A stretch of DNA of 64,000 bases from Streptomyces malaysiensis subsp. samsunensis. Lineage in GTDB: Bacteria; Actinomycetota; Actinomycetes; Streptomycetales; Streptomycetaceae. Position numbers and translations under genes: made by a program. The DNA lies in the NCBI RefSeq assembly GCF_024519315.1, contig NZ_JANIIC010000022.1, positions 1 through 64,000 on the forward strand, given 5' to 3'. Numbering within the stretch: position 1 is the first letter of the stretch; every line of letters begins with the position of its first letter. Of this stretch, positions 42,884 through 51,844 are shown piece by piece. The notes under the pieces are model-generated. The model searched no databases and had not been told where the DNA came from. It saw only the letters and a program-made list of their open reading frames with translations.

Positions 42884-43761
42884 TAGCTTCTGATCTTCAA
42901 CAGCTTCGCGGCCAGGAGGCCGATGTGGTGGCGCCAGGCTTTTTGGGCTTCGGCGCGTTCCGCCTCGGCGGCCGCCGGGCCGGTCTGCGTGAGGATGAGG
43001 CGGGCGCCGTGGCCGGTGCCCTCGGTGAGCTCCCAGCGGACCGTCCCGGCGGGTCGGCCGCCGCGCTCCCACTCGTAGGCGAGCACCCGGGGCGGCCGCG
43101 CCTCGGTGATCGGGCCCGCCGGGACCGCGTCCGTACGGAAGCCGAAGGGGACCGGTGCCCCGGCGGCCGGTTCGGGGGTGTCGGCGACGGGGCCGGTGAG
43201 CGCCCCCCATACCGTCTCGGCGGGGCGGACCAGCTGGCGTTCGAAGCGCAGCCGCCAGCCGCCGTCCTCGGTGGTCTCCACCGTCCCTTCGGCGAGCCCG
43301 AACGCCTCGACGTACTGCTCGTGCAGCTCGGCCATGTCGCCGTGGGCGATCTCCTCGCCGCCGAGCAGGGCCGCGAGCCCGGTGATGCAGGCGTGCCAGC
43401 CGGAGGCGAAGCTGGCCGCGCCGAAGCGGTCGCCGAAGGTGTGGGTGAGGGTCAGCACACAGCCGTCGCCCTCGGGGCGCAGCTCCCAGCGGAGCTCGTC
43501 CTCGCCCCAGGTGAAGGCGAAGAGATGGGGCGGGTCGAGCTCGGTGATGACGCCGTCCATGTCGGGGGCCTCGCGGCCGGGGAAGACGAAGCCCATCCGG
43601 CCCCCGGGCTTCAGCTCGATCCGGACCTCGGAGGGGAACCAGTGGGCGAGCTGGGCGGGCTCGGTCAGCGCGCGCCACACCTTCTCCGGGGGATGGGCGA
43701 GCCGGCGCTCCAGGCGCAGGGCCGAGCGGCCGCCACCGGTCTGGGCAAGGGTGTCTTTCAT
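42883..43761 (-). CDS. Tandem SRPBCC (AHSA1-like) protein
   Basis: 292 aa with two START-like SRPBCC domains: the first (about residues 18-145) contains VWRALTEPAQLAHWF and GGRMGFVFPGRE, the second (about 165-290) VWGALTGPV and an equivalent beta-helix pattern. AHSA1 relatives bind hydrophobic ligands; their function in bacteria is mostly unknown. Its ATG overlaps the ArsR stop (ATGA), so it is translated with the regulator. ArsR-SRPBCC pairs are common in actinobacteria, but a double domain is less so. Confidence 0.9.
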   Translation of the reverse strand: MKDTLAQTGGGRSALRLERRLAHPPEKVWRALTEPAQLAHWFPSEVRIELKPGGRMGFVFPGREAPDMDGVITELDPPHLFAFTWGEDELRWELRPEGDGCVLTLTHTFGDRFGAASFASGWHACITGLAALLGGEEIAHGDMAELHEQYVEAFGLAEGTVETTEDGGWRLRFERQLVRPAETVWGALTGPVADTPEPAAGAPVPFGFRTDAVPAGPITEARPPRVLAYEWERGGRPAGTVRWELTEGTGHGARLILTQTGPAAAEAERAEAQKAWRHHIGLLAAKLLKIRS

Positions 43762-44114
43762 GGCGCTTCTCCGTCGGGTGCGTCGGGTTCGCCGGTCGCG
43801 GCGGGCGGCTCCGGCATCGTGTCCAGGTGTCGTTCGAGCGCGTCGAGACGGTCGGTCCACAGCCGACGGTACGGCGCGAGCCAGGCGTCCACCTCGCGGA
43901 GCGGCTCCGGGCAGAGCTCGTACCAGCGGCGCTGGGCGTCCCGGCGGACCCGCACCAGACCGGCCTCGCGCAGCACCCGCAGATGTTTGGAGGTGCCCGG
44001 CTGGGTGAGCCCCAGGTGCTCGGTCAGCTCACCGACCAGGCGGGGCCGCTCCAGCAGGAGGTCCAGGATCTGCCGTCGGCTCGGCTCAGCGAGCACATCG
44101 AACGGTATGGCCAT
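43758..44114 (-). CDS. ArsR-family winged-helix regulator
   Basis: 118-aa metalloregulator-like repressor. The helix-turn-helix VGELTEHLGLTQPGTSKHLRVLREAGLV is typical, but no metal-binding cysteine pair is seen, so it probably senses something other than a metal. It is the first gene of a coupled pair with the SRPBCC protein and likely represses its own operon. The upstream 59 bp are AT-richer and include a TATATAA sequence that could form the -10. Confidence 0.93.
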   Translation of the reverse strand: MAIPFDVLAEPSRRQILDLLLERPRLVGELTEHLGLTQPGTSKHLRVLREAGLVRVRRDAQRRWYELCPEPLREVDAWLAPYRRLWTDRLDALERHLDTMPEPPAATGEPDAPDGEAP

Positions 44115-44173
44115 GACCTCAACATAACGACAGGGCTATATAACCGCAAGGGCATGGAAGCCTCGTACCCCGC

Positions 44174-44833
44174 TCAGGTCTCCTCGGTCGCCGTGCTGCG
44201 CCGGTTCCACGCCCTCGGCGCCCGCCAGCCGAACCGCATCGCCGCCAGCCGCACCGCGAACGCGACGGCGGCCGCGAGCGCGCTCGTGGCCGCCGTAAGG
44301 GCGTCGAAGTGGAGCAGCAGCGCGGCTATCGAGGAGCCGACGATGGCCGGGACGGCGTACAGGTCCCGGTCCCAGCGCAGCAGCGAGGGCACCTCATGGG
44401 CGAGGAGGTCGCGGAGCACACCGCCGCCGACCGCGGTGGCCATGCCGAGGGTGACGGATGACGTCAGGCCGAGCCCGTAGTCATGCGCCTTCATCGTGCC
44501 CTCGACGCAGAACAGCCCCAGCCCGGCCGCGTCGAAGACCCCCACCGACGCGGTGATCCGCTCGACCTCGGGGTGGAGGAAGAAGACGATGGCGGTGGCG
44601 ACGAGCGGGGTGAGGAAGTAGCCGAGGTCGGTGAAGGCGATGGGCGGCACCGCGCCGATCACCAGGTCACGGAAGACACCGCCGCCCAGCGCGGTGACCT
44701 CGGCGAGCACCGCCATGCCGAAGACATCGAAGTTCTTCCGCACGGCGAGCAGCGCGCCGGATATCGCGAAGACGAAGATCCCGGCGACTTCGAGGGCGTG
44801 CTGAACGGACGGGGTGAACAGTTCGGAAGGCAC
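44174..44833 (-). CDS. TRIC/YicG-family (UPF0126) membrane channel
   Basis: 219-aa protein of about seven membrane helices with two UPF0126 repeats, each marked by GGGxxRD (GGGVFRDL and GGGVLRDL). Prokaryotic TRIC homologues form trimeric cation channels, and some family members have been linked to glycine transport; which applies here is open. The nearby glycine riboswitch and gcv genes make the second possibility attractive but unproven. A basic tail ends the protein. Confidence 0.9.
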   Translation of the reverse strand: MPSELFTPSVQHALEVAGIFVFAISGALLAVRKNFDVFGMAVLAEVTALGGGVFRDLVIGAVPPIAFTDLGYFLTPLVATAIVFFLHPEVERITASVGVFDAAGLGLFCVEGTMKAHDYGLGLTSSVTLGMATAVGGGVLRDLLAHEVPSLLRWDRDLYAVPAIVGSSIAALLLHFDALTAATSALAAAVAFAVRLAAMRFGWRAPRAWNRRSTATEET

Positions 44834-44982
44834 CCGACATTGTTATCCGCGCATGCCCCCGGCCCCGTCCGGGCCCCGTCCCGTCTCAGCTGTCGGTCTT
44901 CTTCGTCACCTTCTGTGCCGCCTCGGCACCGGGCTCGTCCTGCGGTGCCCAAGCGCTCCGCTGGAAGTGCCCCGACCCTGCC

Positions 44983-45070
44983 GTCAATCGTCTGCGGCAC
45001 CGTCGTGACCGGTCGCGCCCGCGCGGCGGAGCCGCACATCGGCACCGCCCCGCGCCCCTTCGGGGCGCCA
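44983..45070. repeat. Dispersed intergenic repeat, family B, copy 2
   Basis: Near-copy of 29824-29910: TCGTCTGCGGCACC, GCGGCGGAGCCGCACATCGG and the hairpin GCGCCCCTTCGGGGCGC. It lies 31 bp behind the stop of the last oligopeptide transporter gene (45101) in its direction of transcription. The 44834-45100 gap holds no gene. Confidence 0.75.
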
Positions 45071-45100
45071 CCGAACCGCGGCCGGCTTCCGCCGATCCGC

Positions 45101-46165
45101 TCAGTCAGCGGCGCTCGGCGGCAGCTCCACCTCGGACACGGACTCCGGGTGGTGGCAGGCCACCTGGTGGCCGGTGGCCAGCGCCACCAGCGGCGGCTCC
45201 TGGCTCTTGCACACCTCGGTCGCCTTCCAGCACCGGGTGTGGAAGCGGCAGCCGGACGGCGGTGCGATCGGCGAGGGCACATCGCCCTTGAGCAGGATCC
45301 GCTCACGCTTGGCGCGCCGCTTGGGGTCCGGCACCGGCACCGCGGACAGCAGCGCCTTGGTGTACGGGTGCATGGGGCGCTCGTAGAGGTCCTTGCGGTC
45401 CGCCAGCTCGACGATCTTCCCCAGGTACATCACCGCGATCCGGTCCGAGACATGGCGGATGACCGAGAGGTCGTGCGCGATGATCACATACGTCAGGCCC
45501 AGTTCCTCCTGGAGGTCGTCCAGCAGGTTGACCACCTGCGCCTGGATCGACACATCCAGCGCCGAGACCGGTTCGTCGGCCACGACCAGCTTGGGCTTGA
45601 GCGCCAGGGCGCGGGCGATGCCGATGCGCTGCCGCTGACCGCCGGAGAACTCGTGCGGATAGCGGTTGTAGTGCTCGGGGTTGAGCCCGACCAGCGCCAG
45701 CAGCCGCTGGACCTCCGCCTTGACCCCGCCCTCGGGGGTGACGCCCTGGAGCCGGAAGGGCGCGCTGACGATCGCGCCCACGGTGTGCCGGGGGTTCAGC
45801 GAGGAGTACGGGTCCTGGAAGATCATCTGGACATCACGCCGCATCGGCCGCATCTGGGCGGTGTTCAGATGCGTGATGTCCTTGCCCTCGAACTCGATCG
45901 TGCCCGAGGTGGGTTCGAGCAGCCGGGTGACCAGCCGCCCCATGGTGGACTTGCCACAGCCCGACTCGCCCACCACGCCCAGGGTCTCCCCCTGCCGGAC
46001 GTCGAAGTCGATCCCGTCGACCGCCTGCACCGCACCGGACTGCCGCTGGAGCAGCCCCTTCTTGAGGGGGAAGTGTTTGACCAGGCCCGACACCTTGAGC
46101 AGGGGCTCGGGCGACGTCGTCGCCTTCTCCGGGACCGTCATCTTCGGATCCTTCGTGTCGGTCAC
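45101..46165 (-). CDS. Oligopeptide ABC transporter ATP-binding protein (OppF/DppF type)
   Basis: 354-aa ATPase energising peptide import. Walker A GESGCGKST, signature SGGQRQR, Walker B LVVADEP and the C-terminal oligopeptide domain with its Cys cluster (PSGCRFHTRC) are present. I chose the GTG at 46165 because it overlaps the stop of the partner ATPase (GTGA). Last gene of the five-gene transporter group. Confidence 0.95.
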   Translation of the reverse strand: MTDTKDPKMTVPEKATTSPEPLLKVSGLVKHFPLKKGLLQRQSGAVQAVDGIDFDVRQGETLGVVGESGCGKSTMGRLVTRLLEPTSGTIEFEGKDITHLNTAQMRPMRRDVQMIFQDPYSSLNPRHTVGAIVSAPFRLQGVTPEGGVKAEVQRLLALVGLNPEHYNRYPHEFSGGQRQRIGIARALALKPKLVVADEPVSALDVSIQAQVVNLLDDLQEELGLTYVIIAHDLSVIRHVSDRIAVMYLGKIVELADRKDLYERPMHPYTKALLSAVPVPDPKRRAKRERILLKGDVPSPIAPPSGCRFHTRCWKATEVCKSQEPPLVALATGHQVACHHPESVSEVELPPSAAD

Positions 46166-47316
46166 AGCTTCGGCGCAATCTCTTCGGTCCAGATCCGGGT
46201 GCGCTCCTCCTGCGTCATATGGCACGCGGAGAAGTGCCCGCCGCCCGCGTCCTTCCCGCGCAGCTCCCTGAGCTCCGGCCGCTCGGTGCGGGTGATGTTG
46301 TCCTTCGGCACATCGGCGTAGGGGCAGCGCGGGTGGAAGGCGCAGCCGGACGGCACATTGATGAGGCTGGGCGGGGAGCCCTTGACCGGGATGAGCCGCT
46401 CGGTCTGGTCGCGGTCGATACGGGGCATCGAGCCCAGCAGCCCCCAGGTGTACGGGTGCTGGGGCTCGTAGAAGACCTTGTCGGCCGGACCGCGCTCGAC
46501 ACAGCGCCCGCCGTACATCACCAGCAGATCGTCGGCGAGCTCGGCGACCACGCCCAGGTCATGGGTGATGATGATGACCGCGGAGCCGAACTCCTTCTGG
46601 AGATCCCGGATCAGATCGAGGATCTGCGCCTGGACGGTGACGTCCAGGGCGGTGGTCGGCTCGTCGGCGATCAGCAGCTCGGGGTTGTTGACCAGCGCCA
46701 TCGCGATCATGGCGCGCTGGCGCATCCCGCCGGAGAACTCGTGCGGATAGCTGTCCACACGCTTGTCGGGCTGCGGGATGCCGACGCGGTCCAGCAGCTC
46801 GATCGCGCGCTTGCGGGCCACGTCCTTGCTGACCTCGTGGTGCACCCGGTACGCCTCGACGATCTGACGGCCGATGGTGTAGTAGGGGTGCAGCGCGGAC
46901 AGCGGATCCTGGAAGATCATCGACATCTCGCGGCCGCGCAGCTTGCGCACCTCGTCGGGGTCGGCGCTCAGCAGCTCCTGGCCGTTGAGCCAGATCTCAC
47001 CGGAGATCCGCGCCTTGCGGCGGCCGTACTGCCCTGCGGTGTGCAGCCCCATGATGCCGAGCGAGGTGACGGACTTGCCGGAGCCGGACTCGCCGACGAT
47101 GCCGAGGGTCTTGCCCTTCTCCAGCCGGAAGCTGAGCCCGTCCACGGACTTCACCAGACCGTCGTCGGTCGGGAAGTGGACGTGCAGATCGCGCACCTCG
47201 AGGAAGGCGGTGGGGGCGGGCGAGCCCGCCGCGGCCACCTCGCCCACGGCGGCGGTACCGGTGGCCGGCAGATCGCCGTTCCCGGGCTGTTCGGAGGACT
47301 TGGTCAGATCGGTCAT
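46162..47316 (-). CDS. Oligopeptide ABC transporter ATP-binding protein (OppD/DppD type)
   Basis: 384-aa ATPase, partner of the following gene. Walker A GESGSGKSV, signature SGGMRQR, Walker B LLIADEP and the C-terminal PSGCAFHPRCPYA cluster are seen. An N-terminal tail of about 35 residues rich in Gly/Ala/Pro precedes the domain. The ATG at 47316 overlaps the permease stop (ATGA), and its stop overlaps the next start, so all three are coupled. Confidence 0.95.
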   Translation of the reverse strand: MTDLTKSSEQPGNGDLPATGTAAVGEVAAAGSPAPTAFLEVRDLHVHFPTDDGLVKSVDGLSFRLEKGKTLGIVGESGSGKSVTSLGIMGLHTAGQYGRRKARISGEIWLNGQELLSADPDEVRKLRGREMSMIFQDPLSALHPYYTIGRQIVEAYRVHHEVSKDVARKRAIELLDRVGIPQPDKRVDSYPHEFSGGMRQRAMIAMALVNNPELLIADEPTTALDVTVQAQILDLIRDLQKEFGSAVIIITHDLGVVAELADDLLVMYGGRCVERGPADKVFYEPQHPYTWGLLGSMPRIDRDQTERLIPVKGSPPSLINVPSGCAFHPRCPYADVPKDNITRTERPELRELRGKDAGGGHFSACHMTQEERTRIWTEEIAPKL

Positions 47317-48311
47317 CCGAGCCTCACTCGCGGGTCGATGACGGCGTACAGGAGGTCCACGACGAGGTTGGCGACCACGATGAAGATGGCCGCTATCAGC
47401 GTGACGCCGAGGATGACCGGCAGGTCCTTCTCGGTGATCGCGTTCACCGCGAGCCGCCCGAGGCCGGGCAGGTTGTAGGTGGTCTCGGTGAGGACCGCGC
47501 CGCCCAGCAGCGCGCCCAGGTCGAGCCCGAGCAGGGTGAGGACCGGGGTCCAGGTCGAGCGCATCGCGTGCCGGCCGATGACCACCCGCTCCCGCAGACC
47601 CTTGGCGCGGGCGGTACGGATGTAGTCCTCGCCCATGATCTCCAGCATGGTGGCCCGGGTGAGCCGGGCGTACATCGCCGCGTAGAGGAAGGCCAGCGTG
47701 ATCCACGGGAGGATCAGGCTCTCGAACCACATCGCCGGATCGTCACCGAGCCCCTTGTAGTCCACGTTGACCCACTTCAGCGAGTAGCTGAAGATCGCCA
47801 GCGAGAGCAGACCGGTGAAGTAGATCGGCAGCGAGACGCCGGCCAGCGCCACCGTCATCGCCGAGCGGTCCCACAGGGTGCCCCGGCGCAGCGCGGAGAC
47901 GACACCCGTGGTGATGCCGCCGACCAGCCACAGCAGACAGGCGCCCGCGGCGAGCGAGAGGGTCACCGGCATGGCGTCGGTGAGCTGCGGCCACACCGCC
48001 TGCTCGGTGCGGAAGGAGTAGCCGAAGCAGGGCGCCGGGCAGTGGGTGACGTCCGTGCCGTTGGCGTAGTCCCGGCCGACGAAGAGGCCCTGGACGAAGT
48101 GCCAGAACTGCACCAGGACCGGATCACCGAGGCTGAGCTTCTGCCGGATGCCCTCGATGGCCGCGGGGTCGGCCTGCTTGCCGACGAACAGCAGCGCGGG
48201 ATCGGCACCGGCCCACTTCGGGATCACGAAGAAGATGGCGAAGGTCGTAAGGGTGACGACCAACAACATCACGACGACGGCGAACAAGCGCCGGATGAGA
48301 TAAGCAAGCAC
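47313..48311 (-). CDS. Oligopeptide ABC transporter permease (OppB/DppB type)
   Basis: 332 aa with six predicted membrane helices and the cytoplasmic coupling (EAA) loop around RAKGLRERVVIGRHAMR. An extracytoplasmic segment between helices 1 and 2 carries two cysteines (THCPAPCF) that may form a disulfide. It pairs with the permease at 50343. A perfect 18-bp-stem hairpin lies just upstream, separating it from the binding-protein gene. Confidence 0.94.
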   Translation of the reverse strand: MLAYLIRRLFAVVVMLLVVTLTTFAIFFVIPKWAGADPALLFVGKQADPAAIEGIRQKLSLGDPVLVQFWHFVQGLFVGRDYANGTDVTHCPAPCFGYSFRTEQAVWPQLTDAMPVTLSLAAGACLLWLVGGITTGVVSALRRGTLWDRSAMTVALAGVSLPIYFTGLLSLAIFSYSLKWVNVDYKGLGDDPAMWFESLILPWITLAFLYAAMYARLTRATMLEIMGEDYIRTARAKGLRERVVIGRHAMRSTWTPVLTLLGLDLGALLGGAVLTETTYNLPGLGRLAVNAITEKDLPVILGVTLIAAIFIVVANLVVDLLYAVIDPRVRLG

Positions 48312-48326
48312 TGTGCGCGGCCCGGG

Positions 48327-48368
48327 GGTGGTCCGTGATACCCCGGTCGAGGGGTATCACGGACCACC
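48327..48368 (-). terminator. Perfect 18-bp hairpin between binding-protein and permease genes
   Basis: GGTGGTCCGTGATACCCC and its exact complement flank a 6-base GGTCGA loop. No U-run follows. It lies inside the transporter operon, 79 bp behind the binding-protein stop and 15 bp before the permease start. It may protect the 3' end of an abundant binding-protein mRNA and reduce read-through, as intercistronic hairpins do in other binding-protein-dependent operons. Confidence 0.8.
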
Positions 48369-48447
48369 GCCCGCGGCCATCACCTGCCCTTCGGGCCTAT
48401 CGGGTGCGGCGATGGGGGGGGTGTGCGGCGGGTCAGGTGACCTGCCG

Positions 48448-50208
48448 TCACTTGACGACGCCCAGCTGGGAGTAGTCGTAGCGGCCGTTGTAGGCCGCCG
48501 ACGAGAAGGCGTTCGTCAGCCGCGAGCTGCGCCAGGTGATGTTCTTCTCGTAGATGAACGGCATCTGCACGGCCAGGTCGCTGACCTTGTGGTTCATCTT
48601 CTGGTAGATCGCGCCGGCCTTGTTGGGGTCGGTCTCCTTGAGCGCGTCGTCGAAGTACTTGTTGATCTCCGGGTCATTGGTCTCGGAGACGTTGTAGTTA
48701 CCGGTCTGCTCGATGAAGCGGCCGTCGATCAGCGGCTGGGAGAAGCCCTGGCCGGTGGGGAAGTCCGGACCCCAGCCGGTCATGGACAGGCCGTAGCCGC
48801 GCTTCTTCATCACCGACGGCGAACCGGTGATGCTGGCGGAGGTGCTGCCCTGGATCGGCTCCACGTTGAGGGTGATGCCGACCTTCTTCAGCGACGCCTG
48901 GAGCGCCTCGGCGGCGTCGACCTCGGCGGGCTGGTCGTTGCGGGCCACGATGCTGGTGGAGAAGCCGTTCGGCTTACCGCACTGCTTGAGCTCGTCCTTG
49001 GCCTTGGCCGGGTCCGCCTTGCCGCCGCGCTTCAGGATGCCGTACGGGTCGTAGTTGTCCGCGCCCTTCACGCTCTTGGGGAGCATGTTGGTGGCGAGAT
49101 CACCACCGGCCTGCGGGCCACCGCGGGTGGTCTGGAGCGACTTGTAGTCGGTGCCGTAGACGACCGCCTTGCGGCAGTGGATGTTGTCGAACGGCTTGAC
49201 CTTGGTGGTGAAGTCGACGTACCGGACGAAGCTGGTGGTGATGTTGTCGACGTTGCCCTTGTGCTGCTTGAGGGCGTCGTTACGGCCCGAGGGGGTCATA
49301 CCGGTGGCGCTGAGGAAGACGTCGTAGTCGCCCTTGATCAGCAGCCGGTCGATCGCCTCGAGATTGGAGTTGAAGGTGACCGTGATCTTGTCCGGCAGGG
49401 CCGGGCGGATCGGGTCGGACGCCTTCTTCCAGGCGGTGTTGCGGACCAGCGACAGGCTCTTGCCCGGGGTGTACGACTGGACCTTGTACGGACCGGAGGA
49501 GAACGGCCGGTTGGTGTACTTGGCGCCGGTGTCCTTGTCCGCCTTCACCGGGGAGCCGGTCGGCATCGCCAGCATCTGCTCGAAGTCACCGTTGGGCTTG
49601 GCGAGGTTGAAGACGACGGTCTTCGCGTCCGGCGTCTGTATCCCCTTCAGGCCCAGCTTGTCCTTGGACTTGTCCTTGTACGGGCCCTTGTACTCGCCCT
49701 TGGGGTCCAGGACCTGGCGCAGATAGCCGGGGCCGCCGGAGACGACGTCCTTGGCCCAGATGCGCTCGATGCCGTACTTGACGTCCTGCGCCGTGATCGG
49801 GGAGCCGTCCTCCCAGGTGATCCCGTCGCGCAGGGTGTAGGTGTAGGTCTTCCCGCCGTTGCTGATCTTGGCGGTGGAGGTGGCGAGGTCCGGGACCAGC
49901 TCATTGGCCGCGTTGCCCGGCTTGGGCGCGTAGGAGATCAGTTGGCGCGCGTAGAAGCGCGAGAAGTCCCAGGCGAACCCGTAGTACTGACGCTGCGGGT
50001 CGAGGGAGTCGAACTCCTGCTTGTTGACGAACTTGAGCGTGCCGCCCTTCTTGGCGGACTTGGCGGCGACACCCTTCACCGCGGCGTTGAACCCGGCGCC
50101 CGAGCCCTCGTCGTCGGAACCGCCGCCACCACAGGCGGCGGTGGCCAGGAGAGCGCCGACGACAGCCGCCGCTCCGGCGATCCGCCTGCTTCTCGAGAGC
50201 TGTTTCAT
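48448..50208 (-). CDS. Oligopeptide ABC transporter substrate-binding lipoprotein
   Basis: 586-aa extracytoplasmic solute-binding protein of family 5. The signal peptide ends in the lipobox LLATAAC, followed by a Gly/Ser/Asp linker and domain segments such as TYTYTLRDGITWEDG and ITAQDVKYGIERIW, typical of OppA/DppA. It captures peptides for the permeases and ATPases around it. The ATG at 50208 follows GGAGG by about eleven bases. Confidence 0.95.
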   Translation of the reverse strand: MKQLSRSRRIAGAAAVVGALLATAACGGGGSDDEGSGAGFNAAVKGVAAKSAKKGGTLKFVNKQEFDSLDPQRQYYGFAWDFSRFYARQLISYAPKPGNAANELVPDLATSTAKISNGGKTYTYTLRDGITWEDGSPITAQDVKYGIERIWAKDVVSGGPGYLRQVLDPKGEYKGPYKDKSKDKLGLKGIQTPDAKTVVFNLAKPNGDFEQMLAMPTGSPVKADKDTGAKYTNRPFSSGPYKVQSYTPGKSLSLVRNTAWKKASDPIRPALPDKITVTFNSNLEAIDRLLIKGDYDVFLSATGMTPSGRNDALKQHKGNVDNITTSFVRYVDFTTKVKPFDNIHCRKAVVYGTDYKSLQTTRGGPQAGGDLATNMLPKSVKGADNYDPYGILKRGGKADPAKAKDELKQCGKPNGFSTSIVARNDQPAEVDAAEALQASLKKVGITLNVEPIQGSTSASITGSPSVMKKRGYGLSMTGWGPDFPTGQGFSQPLIDGRFIEQTGNYNVSETNDPEINKYFDDALKETDPNKAGAIYQKMNHKVSDLAVQMPFIYEKNITWRSSRLTNAFSSAAYNGRYDYSQLGVVK

Positions 50209-50342
50209 AGCTGTTGCAACCTCCGGGGTAGCGGTCCTAGGCATTCCGCCGCGGAATTCTTCGGGGAGCCGCCTGCCGGACCCGGCAGGGGCTGAGGTGT
50301 TCGGGTACGACCGGTCCGCAGGGGGTGTCGCGCGCCGCGCCG

Positions 50343-51347
50343 TCATCGGGTGCCCTTCGGATCGAGCGCGTCGCGGACGCCGTCGCCGAAGAGGTTGAAG
50401 GCCAGCACCGTGACGAAGATCGCCACACCCGGGATGATCATGAACATCGGGTCGTCCTCATAGGTGCCGACCGCCTTGGAGAGCATCTGCCCCCACGAGG
50501 CGGTGGGCGGCTTCACGCCCGCGCCGAGGAAGCTGAGCGCGGCCTCGGTGAGGATGTTGGTGGGGATCATCAACGTCGTGTAGACGGTGATCGGCGCCAC
50601 CAGGTTGGGCAGCAGCTCGCGGAAGAGGATGTAGCGCCGGCCGGCGCCCAGGCTCCGCGCGGCCTCGATGTACTCCTTCTCGCGCAGCGACAGCGTCTGA
50701 CCGCGCACGATGCGGCCGACGTACGGCCAGCCGAAGAAGCCGATCACCGAGACCAGGATCGCGATGCGCACCCCGCTGCCGGTCAGTCCCAGCAGGTCGT
50801 TGGGGAGCACCGAGACCAGGGAGATGATGAAGAGCAGCTGCGGGAAGGCCAGCAGCATGTCCATCACCCTGCTGATCACCGAGTCCACCCAGCCGCCGAA
50901 GTAACCGGCGATGATGCCGAAGATGGTGCCGAGGACCACCGCGACCACCGCCGCGAGGAAGGCCACCAGCAGCGAGATCCGGGCGCCGTAGACGACGCGG
51001 CTGAAGACGTCGCGGCCGTTGGACGGCTCCACGCCGAAGAGGAAGTCCGGGCTCATACCGCCCAGGGACCCCTTCGGGGTGCCGAACAGCGGGTCGATCT
51101 CCTCCTGGTGGAACTCATTGGGCGGATGCCCGAGCAGACCCACGATCAGCGGGGCGAAGATCGCCACCAGAACCAGGAACACGACAACGATGCCACCCGC
51201 CAGGGCGAGCTTGTCCCGCTTCAGGCGTGACCAGGCGATCTGCCGCAGCGATCTGCCTTCTACGGACGCTTTGACCACATCCGCCGCTACATCGGCAGTC
51301 GCGACCGGATCGCTGTCCGTGCTCGTGCCGTGCAATGGTGCCGTCAT
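50343..51347 (-). CDS. Oligopeptide ABC transporter permease (OppC/DppC type)
   Basis: 334 aa, first gene of the transporter group. An N-terminal cytoplasmic tail of about 45 residues precedes six membrane helices; the coupling loop lies around AARSLGAGRRYILFRELLPN. Gene order is permease C, binding protein, permease B, ATPase D, ATPase F. The ATG at 51347 has only distant purine-rich sequence upstream. Peptide uptake in Streptomyces is linked to development, but nothing here shows that for this system. Confidence 0.94.
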   Translation of the reverse strand: MTAPLHGTSTDSDPVATADVAADVVKASVEGRSLRQIAWSRLKRDKLALAGGIVVVFLVLVAIFAPLIVGLLGHPPNEFHQEEIDPLFGTPKGSLGGMSPDFLFGVEPSNGRDVFSRVVYGARISLLVAFLAAVVAVVLGTIFGIIAGYFGGWVDSVISRVMDMLLAFPQLLFIISLVSVLPNDLLGLTGSGVRIAILVSVIGFFGWPYVGRIVRGQTLSLREKEYIEAARSLGAGRRYILFRELLPNLVAPITVYTTLMIPTNILTEAALSFLGAGVKPPTASWGQMLSKAVGTYEDDPMFMIIPGVAIFVTVLAFNLFGDGVRDALDPKGTR

Positions 51348-51844
51348 CGTGGTGGAGACCCCTCTCGACCGGTGGTGACCGGCCCACGACTCGCCGCTGT
51401 GGCGGCTTCGTTCACAACCTGGGTGAAAGTCGCGTTCTGGTACGGAACCTTTCTGGAAGGGGTCGTACGCAGGAACCGCACCCCTTGGAGCGGGAGTCTT
51501 CAACGCGTTTGTGATCACCCGCCAGTACTCCCGGGCAATGGATGCCTAACCGTGATGTGAGGAGTACCCCTCCGCTATACGGACGGTCGCGACACGAGAA
51601 CGCAGCAGTAACATCCCGCCCGCTATGGGGTATTCGGCCCCATAGGACCGGAAGGCCGGGCGGGCAATCCCGTCAATCGGTGCGCGGAGCGGTGCACGGG
51701 ACTCGGATCGGTGCGCGAGGCGATCAGTGGGCGAGACGCGGTACGCGAGATTCAGCACGCGAGACGGCAAACGGTACGCGGGCGCGGCTCGGCGCGCGAA
51801 GCATGGATCGGCGCGCGAGGCGGGATCAGTACGCGAGGCGGGGA
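51348..51844. repeat. Promoter region and degenerate direct repeats upstream of the transporter
   Basis: No gene is seen in these 497 bp. The part next to the permease (51400-51560) should hold its promoter. A hairpin CTATGGGG-N7-CCCCATAG (51623-51645) could end transcription of the SseB-like gene. Positions 51640-51844 carry many imperfect copies of GATCRGTRCGCGAGGCG; the last two (51826-51855) run into the 3' end of the SseB-like gene. Confidence 0.6.

Noticed and set aside
45000..45080. GC-rich hairpins as a tRNA gene
   Set aside because: There is no cloverleaf or T-arm consensus, and the sequence is a copy of the family B repeat.
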